A DNA stretch of 64,000 bases from assembly GCF_013385145.1 (NCBI RefSeq), contig NZ_JABZEC010000001.1, forward strand, positions 305,914-369,913, given 5' to 3'. Below, in pieces: positions 1 through 7,382 of this stretch. Numbering within the stretch: the first letter of the stretch is position 1; every line of letters starts with the position of its first letter. Source of the DNA: Bombilactobacillus apium (GTDB taxonomy: Bacteria; Bacillota; Bacilli; Lactobacillales; Lactobacillaceae). The position numbers and the translations under genes are program-made. The notes beneath the pieces were generated by a model that worked only from the letters and a program-made list of their open reading frames with translations, ran no database searches and was not told where the DNA came from.

Positions 1-1
1 A

Positions 2-250
2 ACAAATTTAGAAACAAGTTTTTCTTCAATTCCAGTAGATGAAAAGTTTATCATTGATACTATGGCTAAATTATATGCAGAACGGATCAAAAAGAATATC
101 TCACAGCAAGAATTAGCCGAAAGAATTGGAATGAAACAGCCACAGCTAGCTAAGCTTGAACTATTAGAGTCTATTCCAACTCTAAAAACCTTAAACCGAT
201 ATGCTAAAGGAGTCGGAATGAAATTAAACATAGGTCTAGTCCCAGTTTAA
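2..250 (+). CDS. XRE/HigA-type antitoxin, 5' end outside window
   Basis: Helix-turn-helix protein whose reading frame is open from base 2, so the N-terminus lies outside the window. The HTH is visible in SQQELAERIGMKQPQLAKLE, followed by a C-terminal MKLNIGLVPV strand as in HigA2/XRE antitoxins encoded downstream of a RelE/HigB-type toxin. The toxin would lie to the left of the window. An internal ATG at 62 is in frame but has no clear ribosome binding site. By family it would bind its own promoter and neutralise the toxin; that role is inferred. Confidence 0.7.
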   Translation, partial: TNLETSFSSIPVDEKFIIDTMAKLYAERIKKNISQQELAERIGMKQPQLAKLELLESIPTLKTLNRYAKGVGMKLNIGLVPV

Positions 251-283
251 AACCGTTGCTGTTTTAAAAATCGCCCAGTTTTT

Positions 284-319
284 ACTCTTAGTGTTAGAAA
301 TAGCACTGAGAGTTTTTTT
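284..319 (+). terminator. Rho-independent terminator after the antitoxin
   Basis: A 10-bp stem (ACTCTTAGTG paired with CACTGAGAGT) is followed by seven T residues. It ends the antitoxin transcript and lies just before the convergent resolvase gene. Confidence 0.85.
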
Positions 320-330
320 ATTCAATCGTT

Positions 331-948
331 TTATGGTAGTTCCCTTTTAATTCGGTAAACGGTGCTTCGACCAATACCATATTTTTTTGAAATCTCTAAT
401 ATAGGAACATTCTTTTCCAGATCTCGGACAATAGCATGATAGATCGCTCTCTTTTGTGGATTAGCAGCATGAGCACTATACTCTTTTGCTTTACCTTTAT
501 AAATTCCCCTCTTTTTGGCAATTTCAATCCCTTCACGTTGTCTAGTTCTAATATGTTCTCTTTCTGATTGAGCAATATAACCCATCAGATCTAAAACTAA
601 GTTAGTCAATAAGTTACGTAAGTTAGTATCTTCAATTCCCTCGAAGGATGGGAGATTTAAAATATCAATTGTAGCTCCTTTATTTTTGATCTGATTTAAA
701 ATATCTCTGATATCATCAGAGTTTCTACCTAAACGATCCAAGCTGTTGACAATAACTACATCATCATCGCGAATATAACCTAAAAGCTCTTTTAGTTGCG
801 GGCGTTCCATATTCTTGCCAGATAGCTTTTCAGCGAATATCTTTTTACATTCGGCTTTTTGTAGCATCTCTATTTGTCGAGCTAAATTTTGACTTTTAGA
901 AGATACTCGGGCATAACCAACTTTCAATGTCCTTCTCACGCCTTTCAT
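331..948 (-). CDS. Serine recombinase (resolvase/invertase)
   Basis: Small serine recombinase. The catalytic region is seen in VGYARVSS (nucleophile Ser in the first strand) and SLDRLGRNSDDI, the E-helix follows (QSEREHIRTRQREGIEIAKKRG), and a C-terminal HTH (ILEISKKYGIGRSTVYRIKR) binds DNA. About 205 residues, the usual full length. I chose the ATG at 948, preceded by AAGGGTG; a TTG at 927 would give the more usual start at KVGYARVS. It probably resolves multimers or transposition cointegrates. It looks intact, unlike the related copies near 11.4 kb and 31.9 kb. Confidence 0.88.
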   Translation of the reverse strand: MKGVRRTLKVGYARVSSKSQNLARQIEMLQKAECKKIFAEKLSGKNMERPQLKELLGYIRDDDVVIVNSLDRLGRNSDDIRDILNQIKNKGATIDILNLPSFEGIEDTNLRNLLTNLVLDLMGYIAQSEREHIRTRQREGIEIAKKRGIYKGKAKEYSAHAANPQKRAIYHAIVRDLEKNVPILEISKKYGIGRSTVYRIKRELP

Positions 949-1162
949 TGATACACCCTTATGATACACATAATTTCAATAAAAATATAGCTTTTTCTAC
1001 TGGATCATAAGAGTACACCCAGAAATAACAAAACCATTACTGTTAAGTTATGACTTACATTTAATTGAGTAAGACATTTTGCACCTACTTGAGAACATTT
1101 GAATCTTTGATTGGTAAGGCAATTTGTTGCATAAGTCATAACCTCCTTTGATGATATAATAG

Positions 1163-1198
1163 TGCATAATTGACGTACGTTATCATGCACACCTATAA
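1163..1198 (+). promoter_or_regulatory. Promoter and operator of severed antitoxin
   Basis: A sigma-70-like promoter (TTGACG at 1170, 18-bp spacer, TATAAT at 1193) overlaps a dyad running from TGCAT at 1163 to ATGCA at 1189. This is the usual layout of an autoregulated type II antitoxin promoter, and it is intact although its gene is cut short. Confidence 0.6.
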
Positions 1199-1226
1199 TA
1201 TTAGATAATTGAGGAGGGGAAATCAT

Positions 1227-1289
1227 ATGGTAAAAATTATTAATCCCACCACAGCACGAACAAATCTATTTTCACTTATGGCGTTTTAG
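1227..1289 (+). pseudogene. 5' fragment of Phd/YefM-family antitoxin gene
   Basis: A strong ribosome binding site (GAGGAGGGG) precedes an ATG that opens MVKIINPTTARTNLF, the typical N-terminus of Phd/YefM antitoxins in lactobacilli. After about 17 residues the frame runs into an IS3-type remnant and stops, so most of the antitoxin and any partner toxin are missing. A 20-residue peptide may still be made. The identity rests on the short N-terminal motif only. Confidence 0.6.
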
Positions 1290-1476
1290 ATTTTTTATGT
1301 GCCAAGGCCTCGAGTTTTTCAAAGTATGCTACCCGGATTCGTAAAAGCTCGTTTTCTTCTTGAAGTTGTTTCAATGTCTTAGATTGTTTAGATTTATCTG
1401 TCATTTTTAAAGACCGTCCTTTAGATGGCTTAAGACGTCCCTCAATCAGTCTTCGTTCCCAGTCCCAAACCACCAT
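1276..1476 (-). pseudogene. IS3-family OrfA C-terminal remnant
   Basis: The frame ends in a leucine-zipper-like helix (LKQLQEENELLRIRVAYFEK) typical of the C-terminus of OrfA from IS3/IS150-type elements. The N-terminal HTH and the OrfB transposase are missing, so this is a scar. It joins directly to the severed antitoxin and marks the downstream border of the peptide locus. Confidence 0.65.
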
Positions 1477-1501
1477 TTACCTGTAAGATACAGATTTTAT
1501 C

Positions 1502-2443
1502 TTAAGACTCAGTCATCATCGGTAAAACTGTGGGTATGACTTTACTCAACAGATACGTTTCATTAGACAAATCATTTATAAAAGATTTTCCAGGCAAGTC
1601 TTTCAAATACTCCTGAAGTACAAACTCTACATTATCTGGCCATCCGTGGATATAGTCCATTAATTGTTGATCTCCATTATACATTCTTTTTATGAATGCT
1701 ATATCTGAAATATCAGACGTTTTTAATTCCATCGGTTCGATTTTTCTAACATGTCGCTGGACTCCAGCATAACTTTCATTTCCTCCAGTTTGGACATATG
1801 ATCTTACGTATGGCAACCCAAATATGTCATTACTAGAAATATAGATAATTTCATCTGCTAAAATGTGCCCTTGAGAAAAGTAGCTGGTTTTACCAGCATT
1901 TGATATGCCTAGTAAAAGCTTTTTCTTACCATTAAATTCTCCAATTACTCCATGAATTGGGTAAACTCCTCTTTTTAGCATTGTTTCAGTTATTCTAGCT
2001 TCAATAATTTTTTGGAGTAATAAAAAGTCCTTGAGTAACTTTTTTAGATCAACATATTGAATCAACACAACGCTGCTCATATATTCAACATTACAAAATG
2101 AGGTTCTAGTAAACAGCGTTCCATTTGTTGACTGCCCCTTAATGAACTCACCTTCATCTAAACTAACGTAGTCAACCTCATCATAACTTTCCACTTTTGA
2201 AAACTTGAATATTTCAACTGGCATTAGCACATTATGATTCATAATAGAGGCTGTTAAAAAATAGTATTTATTCAATTCGTTTAAAATACTTTTCTCATCT
2301 GAGGAAAACAACATCTTTATATCTGAAATAGCTGCCACCAAGTTAAACCGTTCCAAGATATCACTTATTGGAACATTTGCATCTACCAGATTATCGCAGA
2401 TAGACAATTTTCCCTTTTGAAGCACCGCTTTGTACTTATTCAT
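1502..2443 (-). CDS. HprK-like P-loop kinase (peptide locus 1)
   Basis: About 313 residues. A Walker A motif LLLGISNAGKTS lies around residue 180, preceded by a short IHGVIGEFNGK segment, the arrangement of HPr kinase/phosphorylase-related P-loop proteins that occur in modified-peptide clusters. A downstream ADEIIYIS segment fits the acidic strand of that fold. The N-terminal half is unrecognised and may bind the substrate. ATG at 2443 has AGAGGTG upstream and overlaps the end of the nucleotidyltransferase gene, so the two are probably coupled. Last gene of the operon. Phosphorylation of the precursor peptide is an inference from family context. Confidence 0.65.
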   Translation of the reverse strand: MNKYKAVLQKGKLSICDNLVDANVPISDILERFNLVAAISDIKMLFSSDEKSILNELNKYYFLTASIMNHNVLMPVEIFKFSKVESYDEVDYVSLDEGEFIKGQSTNGTLFTRTSFCNVEYMSSVVLIQYVDLKKLLKDFLLLQKIIEARITETMLKRGVYPIHGVIGEFNGKKKLLLGISNAGKTSYFSQGHILADEIIYISSNDIFGLPYVRSYVQTGGNESYAGVQRHVRKIEPMELKTSDISDIAFIKRMYNGDQQLMDYIHGWPDNVEFVLQEYLKDLPGKSFINDLSNETYLLSKVIPTVLPMMTES

Positions 2444-3128
2444 TAGTATCACCTCTGACTTTTTTTCTCGCGAGCCACACTGCTAAACGTTTTAAGCGTG
2501 TATTAATCTCATTTTCACCGATATTAATTGAAGAAAAACGCAAACTTATATATTCTTGAAATTCATCATCCGTTAGCAGATCCTTTAACAATAATGGTAG
2601 CCACTTTTGATTTAAGGTTGTAATTCGATTTTCCACCAAAACCATGGTTCCCAATGAATCAACTGCATTACCAACCACCATAGCCCTGACATACTTGTCC
2701 GCGACCTTTGTATCCGTAAGGTCATTCAAAAACTGATAATAAAACTTTTTTTCTAAGGTATTAAAATCAAGTTTATTTTTTGCTGTAGCTAAAATGCGCT
2801 TTAATGTGTCATCTCTATCCTGCAGAACTTTACCGGAAATTACCCGACCACTCATTAAATTTAAATCATGCTTAGCATCTAATACTTGTTGGACGAATGT
2901 ATTAACGAATTTTTCAAATTCATGTACGTTAATGATTTGTAAATGAATTTTCTGATGTTGAAATATATCCACAACTAGCTCTTTAGCATGATAACCATCA
3001 ACTACAACAAATATATCTAAATCACTTAAATCATTGGACACTCCCATAACTGTTGATCCATGCTGAATCATTCCAATAATATCAAGTTTCTTCAATTTTT
3101 TATTCTGTTCTATATACTCCGCTATCAA
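2436..3128 (-). CDS. Nucleotidyltransferase-fold protein (peptide locus 1)
   Basis: About 230 residues. The Pol-beta-type nucleotidyltransferase signature is clear: HGSTVMGVSNDLSDLDIFVVV gives GS plus a DLD metal-binding pair near residue 38, and a helical domain follows. Such proteins occur beside HprK-like kinases in some lasso-peptide clusters (for example paeninodin), where their role is uncertain. Start is a TTG at 3128 behind a run of seven G residues that can serve as ribosome binding site. It could instead be a MNT-type antitoxin relative, but no HEPN partner is seen. Confidence 0.7.
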   Translation of the reverse strand: MIAEYIEQNKKLKKLDIIGMIQHGSTVMGVSNDLSDLDIFVVVDGYHAKELVVDIFQHQKIHLQIINVHEFEKFVNTFVQQVLDAKHDLNLMSGRVISGKVLQDRDDTLKRILATAKNKLDFNTLEKKFYYQFLNDLTDTKVADKYVRAMVVGNAVDSLGTMVLVENRITTLNQKWLPLLLKDLLTDDEFQEYISLRFSSINIGENEINTRLKRLAVWLARKKVRGDTNE

Positions 3129-3140
3129 TATAATCCCCCC

Positions 3141-3464
3141 CTATACCCAGACCAGAAATATTATGACAAGAAAAACTAGGACTCGAACAATGTGATGCTT
3201 TAAATGGAAATTATTAATTGCAATTCCATGCATAATTGCGGCCGCAGCAATTATACATGTTGCAACAGTGACTGTGATTTTAATTAGCAAATTAGTACCT
3301 ACAATGAAGACCAGCAATACTAAAACCATACTTAATATATTGAGACTCCCTGAGATTTGCAATAACCGCGAACCCGTACGAAACTCTTTAAAATTGATAA
3401 GTGTCGTAATACTCATTAATACCGTGATTAACAAAAGCGTATATTCTGCAACTATATTAAGCAT
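3141..3464 (-). CDS. Small four-helix membrane protein (peptide locus 1)
   Basis: 107 residues, with four strongly hydrophobic segments (about residues 5-22, 38-60, 62-82 and 90-107) and few charged loops. ATG preceded by AAGGGAGCGATC. I do not recognise a family. It could be a self-immunity or export factor, because the locus contains no visible ABC transporter. Lies between the M50-like and nucleotidyltransferase genes in the same operon. Confidence 0.6.
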   Translation of the reverse strand: MLNIVAEYTLLLITVLMSITTLINFKEFRTGSRLLQISGSLNILSMVLVLLVFIVGTNLLIKITVTVATCIIAAAAIMHGIAINNFHLKHHIVRVLVFLVIIFLVWV

Positions 3465-3476
3465 ATGATCGCTCCC

Positions 3477-4500
3477 TTAAGGTATAATTCGAATTCCTTT
3501 AAATGCCGCAAAAACAACCGCTAACGCGGACAAAATAAATAACACGCCCCACACTGTAGATACCAATTTTTGCTTAACCGATTCTTTCCGTTGATGATTT
3601 CTTAAAAATCTTCGAAAAAAAACGTTTCCTAACACCGTAAACACCAGTTATTTCTTGAAAAAGACTGTATCCATCACTTCTAAAAAGAAATGGATATATG
3701 GAAATTCCGACCATAATCAGGGCTGCGTACGCGTATTTTTTTAGAAAAACACCCATCATATCATTGCCCATTTGAAATTCTAATGCTGCTAAACTAAAAA
3801 CGATTCCGACAAATCCTAACATAGAAATAATTACTCTTGAAAATACGTAGATACGATCACTTTTATCTTTCTCATATAGATATACCTTATTTGTTGTAAA
3901 TGATAAAAACATAAACCAGGTTATTCTAATTGCAGCTTCGCGAACTCGACTCCCTACAGATAGCGTATACAACGTTTCAAATATCTCATGAAGAATCGCT
4001 GTCAAAACAACTGAGAAATAGATAACCAGCAAATCATTACGATTTAATTCTTCAAATATCAGTAGTTGCCTATTTAAATAGACAGACGTAAGTCCCATGA
4101 CAATAAATGTCACACTCAAACCTGTTAGAATTGATATATGTTTGGGTCGAACCACTATATTCTCCAAATTAATAGGAATTCGGATTCGAACAATTCTATA
4201 AATCATCGACCAAAACCTTCCAAAAGTAAATCCAGAACCTGCTCGTACTGGAACAATTACATGTCTATCTAAAAAAAAGGCGATTAAGTCAAGATCAGCT
4301 TTGGAATATTTCTCATCTAATTCTGTTTCTTGATTGAAGCTTAGCAATACTTTGGCATAATATTTTTTTACCTTAAAACTCGTTTTCCTCGTTATAACCA
4401 TGTATTGGGTTGTATCGTCGATTTGTTCAATCACTGTACCCGGAGCCAAAATATACTTAGGATTCCATGGTTGCTTCGCTGATCTCAATACCTGATTCAT
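3477..4500 (-). CDS. M50-like membrane protein with a probable C-terminal frameshift
   Basis: The uninterrupted frame ends at 3574 (about 308 residues): a soluble N-terminal domain of about 100 residues, then several membrane segments, with AILHEIFETLY in one of them. This resembles the site-2 protease HExxH helix but the second His is absent (HEIFE), so activity is doubtful. At an A8 run (3617-3624 on the plus strand) the other frame continues to 3477 and adds a further hydrophobic helix (VWGVLFILSALAVVFAAF), so the true product may be longer by a TM. ATG at 4500 with AGAGAGTG. Overlaps the M16 gene by about 44 bases. Confidence 0.6.
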
Positions 4501-5476
4501 TAAAATCACTCTCTTTTTTGCCGTGCCCTACATTCTGAAGGCTTTCGTAAAATAACGTTTTTACTCTTCCAATCGGGTTATCTTTCATTAAAATCTGTTT
4601 CTTTTGAACAACATTGGCCATTTCAAAGTTCTTACTAGCGAAATCCTTGAACGTATTCAAATATTGCAATACTAGTTCTCTAGTCCGTTTGAATTCCTTT
4701 TTGGCAATCGATACACAGAAGTATATATCCATACCGTCCTTGTTCTTTGTTTGAACAGTTTGTGAACGATAGATTAGGCCCTTACTACGCAAGACTCCTG
4801 TCAATGTAGTCAAAAATTCCTGTAGTAAGATGCTAATATTTTCACTTCCTAATACGTGTATCTTCACTGTGTAACAAGTCTCTTCAGTGGGAACTGTTTT
4901 TGAGTAGAATGACTGAATACCTTTTGATTGAATTACTTTGGCATTATTAAGACTATTAACACGAATAATGGTATTTTTGGCATCCGTATCTGATGAAATT
5001 AAATTGCTAAATTTTTTAAGCTCCTCAACCTTAGAATAAATATCTGCTAATTTAATACGCTCTAAAGACTCAATACTTCCTAAAATAGGAATTTCGTCCG
5101 GATTAGCGGATAATTTTGCAATTAGTAATTCAAAATTATCCAAAAAATAATGTTTTATTTCTCTTATAACTAATTTCTTTTCACTCAACATTTTTTCTTC
5201 AGAAACGTCAAAATTGCAAAAAATATTTTCCATAAATGTTTTGGTCAAATCATCATCCTCGTTTAAGCTCTGAACATAAAACAAAGTAAAATCAAATGAT
5301 GTCGCACCATTAAATGCAATACCTGCTTTATTCATAGAATCCATCATTTTTTTATTAGAACTTGTTTCAAATATCAGATGTTCTGTTAAATGTGCTAATC
5401 CTGATTTGCCAGCCGGATCAGAAATCGATCCAAATGGTGCACCTGCACCATATGCTATCGTTTGAAACCCACTCAT
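4457..5476 (-). CDS. M16-family zinc peptidase (peptide locus 1)
   Basis: 339 residues. The inverted zinc motif HLTEH (residues 29-33) is intact and a glutamate in IREI near residue 106 is the expected third ligand. The length fits a short M16 protein like those in some bacteriocin operons (AlbE/AlbF in subtilosin A). It probably cleaves the leader or degrades peptide. Start ATG with GGAGGTGAGACT, overlapping the stop of the upstream kinase gene as ATGA. An intact active site beside a degenerate M50-like partner is the interesting contrast here. Confidence 0.85.
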   Translation of the reverse strand: MSGFQTIAYGAGAPFGSISDPAGKSGLAHLTEHLIFETSSNKKMMDSMNKAGIAFNGATSFDFTLFYVQSLNEDDDLTKTFMENIFCNFDVSEEKMLSEKKLVIREIKHYFLDNFELLIAKLSANPDEIPILGSIESLERIKLADIYSKVEELKKFSNLISSDTDAKNTIIRVNSLNNAKVIQSKGIQSFYSKTVPTEETCYTVKIHVLGSENISILLQEFLTTLTGVLRSKGLIYRSQTVQTKNKDGMDIYFCVSIAKKEFKRTRELVLQYLNTFKDFASKNFEMANVVQKKQILMKDNPIGRVKTLFYESLQNVGHGKKESDFNESGIEISEATMES

Positions 5477-6324
5477 AGTCTCACCTCCACTAACTTATGA
5501 AAATCGTCTGAAGCTTTATAACCCACACTATCATTTAAAATCTCTTTGAAAATTGACATGCCCAATTTATATTTGAAACACTTACCCTTTACAAATTGTG
5601 ACTTGAGATAAACCGGGTTAAGGGTTGACGTTACCTGTTCCCTAGATAATAAGCAAAAGCACTTAACCTGTGAAATTGAAAGAGTTGAAAATTTTGGTGT
5701 TTGTAAATTCAACAGAACTTTTGCCTCACTATTGATTACACTTTTGGATTTTATCCAACTTTTCTTTAAAAATTCAGGATGAAATTTTTTTAGATCTCGC
5801 ATATATATACCTGGGCACCTGCTCAATGCTTGAATCGTACCGTCTTCACTAATAGCAACAAATTCGTCCGTTAGTAACTCCCATCCATTTGCTACCAGGT
5901 TCAGGGCACTTGACGTTTTTCCACTACCTTTCGGCCCTATAAACAGAACTGCCCTATTTGTTTGTGGATTTCTTACTAAAGAAGCATGTATGCCCCAAAC
6001 TGCATTTTCTAAAATCTTTTGTCTTACAAGTTCCGTGACTCCTCCCCTGAGCAGTCCATACATAACATCTACTTGATCATTCAAGGTCTCATCATAATAA
6101 AGCTCCAGTAAGCTTTCACTTTGTTTACGGATAGAATGCCCATAATCAAAATACACAAATTTCTGATCACTCCATACACTACAGACTTCATTAATTCCGA
6201 TAAGCTCAGCATTTGGAGCTATAATTTTATTTATATCATTTGTTAGTTTCAATGAAATATGTGCATTGTTCTCAATACTAGAAAATTCATTCCTAATATT
6301 TTCAATCATTTCCTCAATATCCAT
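5473..6324 (-). CDS. HprK-like P-loop kinase, second copy (peptide locus 1)
   Basis: About 283 residues from the ATG at 6324 (AAGGGG upstream); a longer frame to 6372 has no ribosome binding site and starts inside the upstream hairpin. Walker A is AVLFIGPKGSGKTSS near residue 130, preceded by a WGIHAS strand, then ELLTDEFVAI supplies the acidic residues typical of HPr-kinase-like proteins. First enzyme gene after the precursor. Distinct in sequence from the other kinase at 1502-2443, so it is not a recent duplicate. The substrate is inferred to be the peptide. Confidence 0.75.
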   Translation of the reverse strand: MDIEEMIENIRNEFSSIENNAHISLKLTNDINKIIAPNAELIGINEVCSVWSDQKFVYFDYGHSIRKQSESLLELYYDETLNDQVDVMYGLLRGGVTELVRQKILENAVWGIHASLVRNPQTNRAVLFIGPKGSGKTSSALNLVANGWELLTDEFVAISEDGTIQALSRCPGIYMRDLKKFHPEFLKKSWIKSKSVINSEAKVLLNLQTPKFSTLSISQVKCFCLLSREQVTSTLNPVYLKSQFVKGKCFKYKLGMSIFKEILNDSVGYKASDDFHKLVEVRL

Positions 6325-6349
6325 ACTAGCTATCCCCTTGTTGTAAACT

Positions 6350-6406
6350 AGAAATAAAAGGGTGAGGAGCAAAGGATTTAACCTTGCCCTTCACCCTTTT
6401 ATTTCT
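6350..6406 (-). promoter_or_regulatory. Intergenic stem-loop between precursor and kinase genes
   Basis: A perfect 16-bp inverted repeat (6350-6365 with 6391-6406) lies between the precursor stop and the kinase start. The arms are G/C-rich inside and A/U-rich outside, like a bidirectional terminator. In RiPP operons such a hairpin commonly lets most transcripts stop after the precursor, giving excess substrate over enzymes. Confidence 0.75.
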
Positions 6407-6416
6407 AACTTAAAAG

Positions 6417-6524
6417 CTAATGTAGTAGAAATTGTTTCTTCGCTAAGAATCCTGTTTCACCGCCATCGAATTCTTCAATCTCGGCCAAGTCAATTGTTTG
6501 ATCGGATTTGTTTTGAGTCATCAT
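6417..6524 (-). CDS. Candidate modified-peptide precursor (35 residues)
   Basis: Small ORF at the head of the operon with GAGAGGTG as ribosome binding site; two adjacent ATGs, the second also possible. The N-terminal half is acidic and leader-like (TIDLAEIEEFDGG) and the last 13 residues are basic/hydrophobic (ETGFLAKKQFLLH). A double glycine precedes the tail and could mark leader cleavage. There is no Cys and little Ser/Thr in the tail (one Thr), so it is not a lanthipeptide; no acidic residue sits at tail positions 7-9 as a lasso ring would need. I know no family with this sequence. Confidence 0.7.
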   Translation of the reverse strand: MMTQNKSDQTIDLAEIEEFDGGETGFLAKKQFLLH

Positions 6525-6540
6525 GAATCACCTCTCTATC

Positions 6541-6570
6541 AAACAAGTATCATCTTCTAGATACCTGTTT
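6541..6570 (-). promoter_or_regulatory. Inverted repeat in the precursor leader
   Basis: AAACAAGTATC (6541-6551) and GATACCTGTTT (6560-6570) form an 11-bp dyad with one G-U type mismatch, 17 bases upstream of the precursor start. It may be an operator or a leader hairpin. A weak promoter (TTTACG, 17 bp, TATATC on the minus strand) lies further upstream near 6600-6630. Confidence 0.45.
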
Positions 6571-6777
6571 TGGATTGGGAACATCATACATCCGCTAAAG
6601 ATATAATGCAATGCTTTTTAAGCGTAAATTAATTATTCTTTAATCTTTGCTCATTCGATTCCTACAACAACCCCATAACAAAGGCACTTTAAGAAATATA
6701 TTTTTTCTGTTGGATATATATTTCTTATTTAAAATTAATTAATGATTAGAAAGCGGTGATTTTACGAAAGAGTATCT

Positions 6778-7221
6778 GGTAGATTGCAAATTTAATCCGA
6801 ATTTTTTGACAAATTGGTCAACATAACCTGGTAAGGTGTTTGCCTGCCAGTTAAGTATTTTAAGAGGTCTCTGATTAATTTAGAGTAACGTCGTTGTTAA
6901 ATCTTGAGCACTAATGTGCTCAAAACAAGTCCCCTTAGGGTAAAAATAACGTAAGTTCCGATTAAATTGTTCATTACTGCCGCGTTCAGCTGGCGTATAA
7001 GCATGGCAGTAATAGGTCGGAATATCGTATTGTGATTCAAATGACACTAGATTGCTAAACTCAGTGCCGCGATCGACAGTAAAGCTGTGTACCGGCCCCT
7101 TAAAAGTTGCTAGAAACTTCATTAAGGCCTCATTAACAGCTGCTGCCGTCTGATCTTTTAATTGATAGGCCCAAAGAAAACGTGATTTACGATCAAGTAA
7201 AGTTAATAAAACGGCCTTACT
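6778..7221 (-). mobile_element. IS30-family element, 3' fragment
   Basis: The left border carries the same terminal repeat (GGTAGATTGCAAATTTAATC) as the IS30 copy at 42434-43475. The frame covers the C-terminal part of the transposase with the DDE region (FTVDRGTEFSN and PAERGSNEQFNRNLR). A GAA codon near the C-terminus has become TAA relative to the other copy. Similarity ends abruptly at 7221, where a Tn3-like end begins. Confidence 0.85.
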
Positions 7222-7269
7222 GGGGTCAATGGAACATCCATACGGAAAGTAGCGGTAGGCGCCTTAATC

Positions 7270-7309
7270 AAAAATCCAAAACGCTGTTAAATCAACGTTT
7301 TGGATTTTT
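7270..7309 (-). terminator. Inverted repeat, probable terminator of Tn3 transposase
   Basis: AAAAATCCAAAACG (7270-7283) pairs perfectly with CGTTTTGGATTTTT (7296-7309), placed after the 3' end of the transposase reading frame. Its arms give a T-rich tail in either direction. Confidence 0.6.
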
Positions 7310-7382
7310 AGTTACTGAACTAAGTCACTATTTGCTCGGAACATTCTCACAAAAAGTAGCGGTAGAAATTAAATCCCGAACA

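Noticed and set aside
1005..1226. 73-codon minus-strand ORF
   Set aside because: It lies across the antitoxin promoter with no ribosome binding site and reads as antisense of real signals.
3268..3468. 66-codon plus-strand ORF
   Set aside because: It is the antisense shadow of the 4-TM gene of locus 1.
6417..6524. Lasso-peptide precursor
   Set aside because: No acidic residue at tail positions 7-9 after the GG, and no asparagine-synthetase-like cyclase or B-protein gene nearby.
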